From the NCBI GenBank assembly GCA_019635285.1, contig JAHBZS010000003.1:62001-126000 (forward strand): 64,000 nt of DNA, given 5' to 3'. Each line of letters opens with the position of its first letter. The stretch's first letter is position 1. Below are positions 40,902 through 48,237 of this stretch, one piece after another. Position numbers and translations under genes: made by a program. The DNA comes from Rubrivivax sp. Its GTDB lineage: Bacteria > Pseudomonadota > Gammaproteobacteria > Burkholderiales > Burkholderiaceae_C. A model generated the notes under the pieces. The model was not told where the DNA came from and ran no database searches. It saw nothing but the letters and a program-made list of their open reading frames with translations.

Positions 40902-42713
40902 TCAGTTGGAATTGGTGCACAGCTGTCCGCTCTGGCCCGCCGGGTTGGTCGTCAGCACCACCGGGCTGGCCAGGATGCCATAGGGCGCCAGGCGGAAGGC
41001 GGGGGGCACGTCGGCATCCTTGACCGCGTCGGCCAGCACCGGCAGCACCCCTTGATAGCTGGTGCGTCCTTCGGTTCCCGCCACACCCGAGGCGGCGACC
41101 AGGATGTTGAACTGGATCCACGACGCCAGGCTCTGGCCATAGGTGATCTTCAGCACCACCTGGCCGTCGTTGTTGGTCGTCGACGAACCCACGAAGCTGA
41201 TGTTCACGTCGGCCTTGCGCGGCTCCAGCCTGCCGGTGGCGTTGGCGTCCTCGACGGCAGCGTTGGCGTAGACCTCCAGCACGCCGTTGCGGTTCAGGTC
41301 TTCGTTGTCGCAGCTGCCGTTGCCGGCGCCTTGTCCATTCAAGGTTGCCGGGTCATAGGGGACGCGCTGCACCCATTTGTCGCCTTCCACCACCCAGGCG
41401 CCCTTGAAGTAGCGCAGCAGATCGATCGACGGCGAGACCTGCACGCCTGCCTTGGCGTTGCCGGCGGCATCGTTCACCTGCACCAGGTATTTCTTGACGT
41501 AGTCCAGCCCGGTCGGGCCGACCTCGATCTCCGCGTTGGTGGAGATCGACACCGACAGCGCTTCAGCAATGACAGTAAGCGTCGTGACTACCGAGCCCGA
41601 AACACCCGCCACGTTCGCCGGACAGGTGCCGGCCGGAAAGTCATTCACGGACCAGCAGGCACGCACTGTCACGCCATTGGTCGCGCTTGCGTTGCTGCCC
41701 GGCACGTAAGCCGTCGTGGCGGCGCCATTCTGGTCGCTGTAGACGACATTGGTCCCGGAGGTGAGACTGTCACCGGGTCTCGTGGTATCGCCTGCCAGAT
41801 CGAAGCGTACGCGCACGTTTTGGACGGCCTGATTGCCGGCGCCGATGAACAGCGCCCGCACCTGCGAGCGGTTGCTTGTGCTGCCTGTGTTAACCGGCAC
41901 GACGCTCGGCGATGCGGCGATCGATGCGGATTGCACCGCGATCGCCGCTGGCGGAATCGTGCCCGGACCGGACTGCACCAGCACCGTCTGCGTATAGGAC
42001 ACGCCGCCGGCGGTGGCGCGGATGTCCAGGCTGCCGGCCGCGGTCGGCGCGGTGTAGGCATAGCTGTAGTTGCCGTTGCTGTCGGTGGTGCCCGTGACCT
42101 CGACCGCGTTGACGCCGTTGATGACGATGCTCTTGCCGCTCATCGGATTGGAGTTGACGTCGACCAGGCGGAAGTCGACCTGGCCGCGGGCGCCCGGGGC
42201 GATCACCGCGGGCAAGGGCGTGGCCGTGATGCTGGCGCCGACGATCTGGAAGGTCGCGGTGCGCGTCAGGCTGCCGCTGCTGGCCGTGACGGTGACCGAG
42301 CGATTGGCACTGTCCGCGCCGATGCCGACCTGCGCCAGCACCACGCCGACATCGTCGGTCACCGAGCCGCTGACCGTCGCCACCGCATTGTTGTTCACGC
42401 TGACCGTCACCGGAATGTTGGGCAGCGCGTTGCGGTTGCCGTTGACCGCGGTGATGGTCGCGGTGATCGTGCTGCTGCCGTCGTTGGGCAGGCTGCCGGC
42501 ACTGAGCGTGATCGACAGGTCGGCCGCCTTGGGCGTCGTGTTGCCGCTGTCGGAGCAACCCGACGCCTGCTCGCCACCGAAAGGCGGTGCGCTGGGGCAC
42601 CCGGAGTCACCGCCGCAGGCCGCCACCAGCAGCGCAGTGACGCCGGCTGCCGCCACCACCCGCAGGCTGCGCCATTGCGTCAGCCTCGACCCGTCTTGCG
42701 TTTTCACCGTCAT
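40902..42713 (-). CDS. Ig-like (Big_1-type) repeat lipoprotein
   Basis: Predicted lipoprotein of 603 residues with signal VTALLVAACGG (lipid Cys33). It consists of at least three bacterial Ig-like beta domains (around 65-160, 163-255 and 270-385) of the intimin/invasin Big_1 type, rich in Thr, Ser, Val and Asn, then a C-terminal region with NEDLNRNGVLEVY that resembles a calcium-binding loop. No catalytic motif is seen. It sits exactly between pilQ and aroK. Linkage with the pilus secretin suggests a surface or secretin-associated role, which is inference. Confidence 0.85.
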   Translation of the reverse strand: MTVKTQDGSRLTQWRSLRVVAAAGVTALLVAACGGDSGCPSAPPFGGEQASGCSDSGNTTPKAADLSITLSAGSLPNDGSSTITATITAVNGNRNALPNIPVTVSVNNNAVATVSGSVTDDVGVVLAQVGIGADSANRSVTVTASSGSLTRTATFQIVGASITATPLPAVIAPGARGQVDFRLVDVNSNPMSGKSIVINGVNAVEVTGTTDSNGNYSYAYTAPTAAGSLDIRATAGGVSYTQTVLVQSGPGTIPPAAIAVQSASIAASPSVVPVNTGSTSNRSQVRALFIGAGNQAVQNVRVRFDLAGDTTRPGDSLTSGTNVVYSDQNGAATTAYVPGSNASATNGVTVRACWSVNDFPAGTCPANVAGVSGSVVTTLTVIAEALSVSISTNAEIEVGPTGLDYVKKYLVQVNDAAGNAKAGVQVSPSIDLLRYFKGAWVVEGDKWVQRVPYDPATLNGQGAGNGSCDNEDLNRNGVLEVYANAAVEDANATGRLEPRKADVNISFVGSSTTNNDGQVVLKITYGQSLASWIQFNILVAASGVAGTEGRTSYQGVLPVLADAVKDADVPPAFRLAPYGILASPVVLTTNPAGQSGQLCTNSN

Positions 42714-42841
42714 CTCGTTCTTCCTCAGTTTTGTCTATGCCGCAGTGCGGTCGCGCAACCGTGGCGGATCCGGCGGCGCCGGTCCGTGGCCGGTGCCCCC
42801 TGGCGGGGGCGCGCGCCGCGCGTAGCGGGTTGGTCCAAGCC

Positions 42842-44980
42842 CTATCGCGCCGCGATGCGATCGGTCACGATCTTCGGCGTGATGAACACCAGCAACTCGG
42901 TCTTCTTGGTGGTCAGCAGGCGGTTCTTGAACAGCCAGCCCATGTAGGGAATGTCGCCGAGCAGCGGCACCTTGTTGATCTCCTCCAGGTTTTCCTGGGT
43001 GAAGATGCCGCCGATGACCACCGTGCCGCCGTTCTCGACCAGCACCTGCGTCTTCACGTGCTTCTTGTCGATGGTGTAGCCCTGCAGGGTGGGCGTGGCC
43101 TTGGCGTCCTTGTTGACGTCCAGGTCCAGCATCACGTAGCCCTCGGGCGTGATCTGCGGGATGACGCGCAGCCGCAGCGTGGCCTGGCGGAAGGTCACCG
43201 CGGTGGCGCCGCTGGACGTGGCCTGCTGGTACGGAATCTCCTCGCCCTGCTCGATCACCGCTTCGACCTGGTCGGCGGTGATGACGCGCGGGCTGGAGAC
43301 GATCTTGCCGTTGCCGTCGTTCTCCAGCGCCGACAGCTCCAGGTTCAGGAACTTGTCCGCCGAGGCGCTGAACAGCGACAGCGCGAAGGTGGCCGCGGCG
43401 GCGCCCAGCGCGCCGGTGTTGGCCGGCAAGTTGACGAACTGCGTGTTGCTGAATTCCACCGCCGGGCCCTGCCCGGTCTGCGCGCCGACCGCGGCGTAGT
43501 TGCCGCCGATCTGTGCGCCCGGGCCCGAGGTCGGTGCCCCGGCCAGGTTGGCGAAGCCCAGCTTCACGCCCAGGCTCTGACCCCAGTTGTCGCGCGCTTC
43601 GACGATGCGCGCCTCGATCAGCACCTGGCGCACCGGGATGTCGATCTTGGCGATCATCGCCTGGATCTCTTCCAGCTTGGACGGGATGTCGGTGACGAAC
43701 AGCTGGTTGGTGCGCTGCTCGAAGATCACGCTGCCGCGCGGCGACAGGATGCGCCCGGAGTTCTGGCCGGTGGCGTTGTCGATCGTCTGCGCCACCAGCG
43801 CCGAGCCCACCAGGCTCTTGGCGATGGTCTCGGCCTTGGTGTAGTTCAGCTGGAAGGCCTGGGTGCGCGTGGGCTCCAAGTCGGCGATCTTGCGGCGCGA
43901 CTCCAGCTCCACCTGCTCGCGGTTGGCCAGCTCTTCCTTCGGCGCGATCCACAGCACGTTGCCGTTCTTGCGCACGCCCAGGCCCTTGCTCTGCAGGATG
44001 ATGTCCAGCGCCTGGTCCCACGGCACGTCCTTCAGGCGCAGCGTCACGGTGCCGGTGACCGTGTCGCTGGTGACGACGTTGAAGTTGGTGAAATCGGCGA
44101 TGACCTGCAGCAGCGCGCGCACCTCGATGTTCTGGAAGTTCAGGCTCAGCTTCTCGCCCGAGAAGCCCGGGCCCTGCACCAGCTTGTTCGGGTCGACCTT
44201 CATCGGCCGCACTTCCAGCACGAACTGGTTGTCGGTCTGGTAGGCGCTGTGCTCCCACGAGCCCTTGGGCTCGACCACCATGCGCACACGGTCGCCGGTC
44301 TGGAAGGTGGACACGGCCTGCACGGGCGTGCCGAAGTCCATCACGTCCAGACGGCGGCGCAGGTTGTCGGGCAGGGTCGAACGCAGGAACTCGACCACCA
44401 GGTTCTGGCCCTGCTGGCGGATGTCCACGCCCACCTGCGTGCTCGGCAGGTCGACGATGATGCGGCCCGCGCCTTCGCTGCCGCGGCGGAAATCGATGCC
44501 GCGCACGGCCATCGGCTGGTCGTTCTGCGCCGGCGCGAAGTGCGTCGGTGCGCCACCGGCACTCGCCACCGGCGAGGCCTGGTCGAGCATGACGATCAGC
44601 GACTTGCCCTGCACCTGCACGCGGTAGTTGGCGGGCTGGCGCAGGTTCAGGACCAGGCGGGTGCGCTCGTCGGACTGCGCCACGTTGGCCGAGCGCACGT
44701 TGCCCTGGTTCAGCTCCACCGAGTTCTTGCCCAGGCCGTTGGTCACGCCGGGGAGATCGAGGGCCACACGCGGCGGCGCCTGCACCACGAAGCCGCCCGG
44801 CGCGGCGGCCAGCGGCTGGCTGAACTCGACGCGCACCACGTCCGTGCCCGCCTGCTGGGTCGAGGTGATCGACTGGATCACGTTCTGCGCGAGCGCGATC
44901 GGCGCGGCCAGTGCAAGGGCCAACACGGCGAAAGTGGCACGCCACTTGTGCATGATGCGGTTCTCCAGGGTGCTTTTCAT
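42842..44980 (-). CDS. pilQ: Type IV pilus secretin PilQ
   Basis: Outer-membrane secretin through which type IV pili pass, 712 residues. A signal peptide (to IALAQ) is followed by two AMIN domains (about 30-110 and 150-230, peptidoglycan binding), a secretin/TonB N-domain (LSLNFQNIEVRALLQVIADF), N1 domain and the secretin core (VEAVIEQGEEIPYQQ; VPLLGDIPYMGWLFKNR). ATG overlaps the pilP stop (ATGA). It is the last pil gene in the operon. Confidence 0.96.
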   Translation of the reverse strand: MKSTLENRIMHKWRATFAVLALALAAPIALAQNVIQSITSTQQAGTDVVRVEFSQPLAAAPGGFVVQAPPRVALDLPGVTNGLGKNSVELNQGNVRSANVAQSDERTRLVLNLRQPANYRVQVQGKSLIVMLDQASPVASAGGAPTHFAPAQNDQPMAVRGIDFRRGSEGAGRIIVDLPSTQVGVDIRQQGQNLVVEFLRSTLPDNLRRRLDVMDFGTPVQAVSTFQTGDRVRMVVEPKGSWEHSAYQTDNQFVLEVRPMKVDPNKLVQGPGFSGEKLSLNFQNIEVRALLQVIADFTNFNVVTSDTVTGTVTLRLKDVPWDQALDIILQSKGLGVRKNGNVLWIAPKEELANREQVELESRRKIADLEPTRTQAFQLNYTKAETIAKSLVGSALVAQTIDNATGQNSGRILSPRGSVIFEQRTNQLFVTDIPSKLEEIQAMIAKIDIPVRQVLIEARIVEARDNWGQSLGVKLGFANLAGAPTSGPGAQIGGNYAAVGAQTGQGPAVEFSNTQFVNLPANTGALGAAAATFALSLFSASADKFLNLELSALENDGNGKIVSSPRVITADQVEAVIEQGEEIPYQQATSSGATAVTFRQATLRLRVIPQITPEGYVMLDLDVNKDAKATPTLQGYTIDKKHVKTQVLVENGGTVVIGGIFTQENLEEINKVPLLGDIPYMGWLFKNRLLTTKKTELLVFITPKIVTDRIAAR

Positions 44981-45519
44981 CGTGCCTTCTCCTGCAGCTG
45001 CAGGGTCGTGGGCCGCTCGATCCATTCGCCAGCGGCGTCCTGCACGATCTCGCGCAGTTCGATTTGGGTTTCGGTGATCTTGACGATCCGGCCGTAGTTC
45101 TGGCCGATGTAGTCGCCCAGCTTGACCTGGTACAGCAGGTTGTCGACGCGCAGCAGCGCAAAGGGCTTGGCCTGCTTGGCGACGCTGCCGACCATCATCA
45201 TGCTGTCCAGCGGGTACGACTCCAGCGGTTCCTTGCGGCGGTTCAGTTCGGCGCCGAGCAGCGAATTCGGCTGGCGCGCCTCGGCCTTGACCGCGACGGT
45301 CAGCTTCTGGTTGCTGAAGGGGTCGACCGCCTGCGCGGAGGTGTACGGCTGCGCCTCGAACTTCTTCGGCGGCGTCAGCGGCGACACGTTGGGCTTGGCC
45401 TCGCGCCGCTGGCGCTCCATCCATTCCTGCAGTTCCTCGTTCTCGGCGCCGCAGCCGGCGAGCAGCGCGACCAGCAGCGTGCCGGCCAGCAGGCGCAGCG
45501 TGTTCGGGCGGCGCATCAT
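44977..45519 (-). CDS. pilP: Type IV pilus inner-membrane lipoprotein PilP
   Basis: Periplasm-facing lipoprotein of 180 residues that connects PilNO to the PilQ secretin. The lipobox is LLAGC (C23), then a disordered Pro/Lys-rich stretch and a C-terminal beta-sandwich (MMMVGSVAKQAKPFALLRV; YQVKLGDYIGQNYGRI). Two adjacent ATGs are available at 45519 and 45516; both overlap the pilO stop. Confidence 0.94.
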   Translation of the reverse strand: MMRRPNTLRLLAGTLLVALLAGCGAENEELQEWMERQRREAKPNVSPLTPPKKFEAQPYTSAQAVDPFSNQKLTVAVKAEARQPNSLLGAELNRRKEPLESYPLDSMMMVGSVAKQAKPFALLRVDNLLYQVKLGDYIGQNYGRIVKITETQIELREIVQDAAGEWIERPTTLQLQEKAR

Positions 45520-46220
45520 TTCTTCGCTCCCGCGGCCTTGGCGGCCTTCTCGGCCTTGATCTTCTGCTGCTCGGCAACCTCGTTCGCGTCCAGGTAGCGG
45601 TAGGTGCGCGCCGTGGCCTCCATGACCAGGTTGCCGCCGGGGTCCCTGGCATTGGCCGGCGCGATCGTCAGGTTGTGCAAGGTGACGATGCGCGACAGGT
45701 TGGCCACGTCTGCGGCAAAGGAGCCCATGTCGTTGTAGCGGCCGCTGACCTTGATGGCGATCGGCAGCTCGGCGTAGTAGTCCTTGATCTCCACCTGGCC
45801 GGGGCGGAACAGCTCGAACTGCAGGCCGCGCCCCAGGCCGGCCTGGTTGATGTCGGACAGCAGCGCGTCCATCTCCGCCTTGCCGGGCAGCTGCTTCTCG
45901 AGTTGCGTCACGTATTCCTGCACCTGCAGCTTCTGCTTGCGCAACTCACCCAGGTTCACCGCCTGGGCCAGCTTGCTCACGTAGTCCTGCTTCAGTGCGG
46001 GCTCGCGGTCGCGCTCGGCCTGCAGCTCGTCGGTGGCGCCGGACAGCAGGGCGAACCAGCAGGCCACGACCACGGCCGCGGTGGCAGCCAGCCACGCCGC
46101 CACCTTGGGCAGCAGCGGCCACTGGCCCGGCTCCTTGGCATTGAGCCCGCGGAACTGCGATGCGGCCTGCGCAAAGACAGCGCCGACATCGACGGAGGGT
46201 TGTTTTTCCTTGCTCTTCAT
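45516..46220 (-). CDS. pilO: Type IV pilus assembly protein PilO
   Basis: Bitopic inner-membrane protein of 234 residues. One transmembrane helix (about 40-62) is followed by a coiled coil (YVSKLAQAVNLGELRKQKLQ) and a ferredoxin-like periplasmic domain (LPIAIKVSGRYNDMGSFAAD). The C-terminal tail is Lys/Ala-rich. It pairs with PilN. It starts 7 nt after the pilN stop. Confidence 0.94.
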   Translation of the reverse strand: MKSKEKQPSVDVGAVFAQAASQFRGLNAKEPGQWPLLPKVAAWLAATAAVVVACWFALLSGATDELQAERDREPALKQDYVSKLAQAVNLGELRKQKLQVQEYVTQLEKQLPGKAEMDALLSDINQAGLGRGLQFELFRPGQVEIKDYYAELPIAIKVSGRYNDMGSFAADVANLSRIVTLHNLTIAPANARDPGGNLVMEATARTYRYLDANEVAEQQKIKAEKAAKAAGAKK

Positions 46221-46227
46221 CGCGGCC

Positions 46228-46866
46228 TCACGAAGCCTTCTTTTCGGCCGCGCTGGCGGCGCCAGCAGGTGCCGAGGCGGCCGCAGGCGTCTGCGGGCGC
46301 TTCAAGGAAAGGCGCATCGAGAATTCGTTCAGGCGTCGCTGGTCGCGATTGGCCGCGCCGGAGGTGCCCGACGCCGGCACGGTGGTCTTGATCTCCACCA
46401 GTTCCGGCCGCTCGAGCCACGGCGAGTTGTAGAGCGTGTTGCGCAGGAACTCCGAGACCCGCTCGTTGGTCTGCGCCATGCCGGTGACCAGCACCACCTG
46501 GTCGTTCTGCTTGATGCTGGTCAGGTAGACCCCTTCGGGCGTCTGCTTGACCAGCTCGTCGAGCAGGTACACCGGCATGTTGCGGTCGGTCTGCAGGCCT
46601 TCGACGGCCTTCTGACGCGCCTTCAGCGCCTCGATCTCGGCGCGCAAGGTGGCGATGTCCTTGATCTGCGCTTCGAGGCGCGTGATCTCGGCCTTGAGGA
46701 AATCGTTGCGTGCCTGCTGCGCCGAGGTCAGCTGCTGCAGCACCACGTACCAGACGCCGGCGATCGCCAGGCCGAGCACGGCGCTGAGGGCCAGCGTGGC
46801 AAAGAACGCGCGCTTGCGCTGCCGCCGCTTTTCCTCGCGATGCGGCAGAAGGTTGATCAGGATCAC
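46228..46866 (-). CDS. pilN: Type IV pilus assembly protein PilN
   Basis: Bitopic inner-membrane protein of 212 residues. The N-terminal INLLPHREEKRRQRKR is the cytoplasmic segment that binds PilM; then one membrane helix, a coiled coil and a fimbrial-assembly domain (GVYLTSIKQNDQVVLVTGMA). The C-terminus is Ala/Pro-rich. It overlaps pilM by ATGA. Confidence 0.95.
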   Translation of the reverse strand: MILINLLPHREEKRRQRKRAFFATLALSAVLGLAIAGVWYVVLQQLTSAQQARNDFLKAEITRLEAQIKDIATLRAEIEALKARQKAVEGLQTDRNMPVYLLDELVKQTPEGVYLTSIKQNDQVVLVTGMAQTNERVSEFLRNTLYNSPWLERPELVEIKTTVPASGTSGAANRDQRRLNEFSMRLSLKRPQTPAAASAPAGAASAAEKKAS

Positions 46867-47942
46867 TGCACGAATCTCCGCATGGCCAGGCCGCAGGCCG
46901 TCAAGTAAGACGGCGCTTCACGCCGCAGGCTGGATTCGCGGACCGCCGAGCCGAGCTTCATGCGGTCGAAGGGGTTGACCACCTGCGAGGCGAAGCCGGT
47001 CAGCTCGGTGACGCGGTCCTTCAGCCCCGGCAGCGTGGCGGTGCCGCCGGCGAGCATCACGTAGTGCACCTTGTGATGCGGCGTGCTGGTGAAGAAGTAC
47101 TGCAGCGCGCGGCCGATCTCCTGCGACAGGCTGTCGACGAAGGGCGCGAGGATCGCCGACTCGTAGTCGTCGGGCAGGTCATTGGCCAGCTTCTTGGCCT
47201 CGGCCTCTTCGAAGGAGAAGCCGTACTGCCGGCTGATCAGCTGCGTCAGCTGGCTGCCGCCGAAAGCCTGGTCGCGGTCGTAGAGCATTTCCTCGTCGCG
47301 CAGCACCTTCAGGCTGGTGGTGTCGGCGCCGATCTCGAACAGCGCGACCAGCGCGTCCCGGCCTTCGTTGGGCAGCGCCGAGACGATGCGGCCCATGGCC
47401 AGCCGCGAAGCGTGCGATTCGATGTCCAGCACCACCGGCTTCAGGCCCGCCGCTTCGGCCAGGCCCTGGCGGTCCTGCACGCGGTCCTTGCGCGAGGCGG
47501 CGATCAGCACCTCGACGTCGCCCGCAGACGTCGTGCTCGGGCCGATGACGCAGAAGTCCAGGCTGACTTCGTCCAGCGAGAAGGGGATGTACTGGTTGGC
47601 CTCGGACTCGACCTGCAGCTCCATCTCTTCTTCGCGCAGGCCGGCCGGCAGCATGATCTTCTTGGTGATGACGGCCGACTGCGGCATGGCCATCACCACC
47701 TGCTTGGTGCGCGTGCCGCTCTTCGTGACCACCTTGCGCACGGCGTCGGCGACCTCGTCGAACTTCTCGATCTGACCGTCGGTGATCCAGCCCTTGTCGA
47801 AGGGCTCGGACGCGAAGCGTTCGAGCACCAGCTCACCGTTCGCGGCCTGACCCAATTCGACCAGCTTGACACTGGAGGAACTGATGTCCAACCCGATCAC
47901 CGCGGGGTGCTTCTGTCCCAGAAGCTGGCTCAATAAGCTCAC
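46863..47942 (-). CDS. pilM: Type IV pilus assembly protein PilM
   Basis: Cytoplasmic actin-like ATP-binding protein of 359 residues linking PilN to the motor. Actin-fold motifs are VIGLDISSSSVKLVEL, FEIGADTTSLKVL and MLAGGTATLPGL. The start is a GTG at 47942, preceded by AGGTGA. It is the first gene of pilMNOPQ. Its leader contains a hairpin and a palindrome. Confidence 0.95.
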   Translation of the reverse strand: MSLLSQLLGQKHPAVIGLDISSSSVKLVELGQAANGELVLERFASEPFDKGWITDGQIEKFDEVADAVRKVVTKSGTRTKQVVMAMPQSAVITKKIMLPAGLREEEMELQVESEANQYIPFSLDEVSLDFCVIGPSTTSAGDVEVLIAASRKDRVQDRQGLAEAAGLKPVVLDIESHASRLAMGRIVSALPNEGRDALVALFEIGADTTSLKVLRDEEMLYDRDQAFGGSQLTQLISRQYGFSFEEAEAKKLANDLPDDYESAILAPFVDSLSQEIGRALQYFFTSTPHHKVHYVMLAGGTATLPGLKDRVTELTGFASQVVNPFDRMKLGSAVRESSLRREAPSYLTACGLAMRRFVQ

Positions 47943-47960
47943 GTCACCTGACTCCCAACG

Positions 47961-47996
47961 CGCACCTTCGTGGAGGTGCGTAGAACTTAATAAGTT
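47961..47996 (-). promoter_or_regulatory. Hairpin and palindrome in the pilM leader
   Basis: A perfect 7-bp stem CGCACCT / AGGTGCG with a six-base loop (47961-47980) ends 18 nt before the pilM start codon, next to an AT-rich palindrome AACTTA-A-TAAGTT (47984-47996). Both lie downstream of the predicted promoter, so they would be in the mRNA leader. Control of pilM translation or binding of a regulator is possible. Confidence 0.45.
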
Positions 47997-48002
47997 ACTT
48001 GA

Positions 48003-48031
48003 ATCCTAGCAGCAAAGCCCTTGTGACCCAA
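48003..48031 (-). promoter_or_regulatory. Predicted promoter of pilMNOPQ
   Basis: Minus-strand TTGGGT (48031-48026), 17-nt spacer, TAGGAT (48008-48003). GTGAC / GTCAC arms at 48023-48045 bracket the -35 region. The -35 match is weak, so this is a best guess in the 295-nt divergent gap. Confidence 0.35.
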
Positions 48032-48206
48032 CGCAAAACTGTCACCAAAGTCTGCCTCTCGTTGTGAATCTCCGACGTGCGGAACAGCGCTGGAAACAAC
48101 TCGCAATTGCGCTTTCGGAAGCTCACCGCCGGGGCCCAGGCTGGGGCATTGTTCAGACCCCGCGGTCGTCGCCATGGCCTTGATTTCGGCAGCGATGGGC
48201 GCTTTC

Positions 48207-48212
48207 TATAAT
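48207..48212 (+). promoter_or_regulatory. Predicted -10 box of mrcA
   Basis: A perfect TATAAT 25 nt before the mrcA ATG. The best -35 candidates upstream (TTGATT at 48180-48185) are spaced 21 nt, longer than ideal. GCAAGGGACC before the ATG gives a weak ribosome site. Confidence 0.5.
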
Positions 48213-48237
48213 CGCCAGCTGCCCGCAAGGGACCCGC

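Noticed and set aside
42714..42841. Small gene between pilQ and the Ig-like lipoprotein
   Set aside because: No frame with a start, ribosome site and plausible composition; the gap is GC palindromic.
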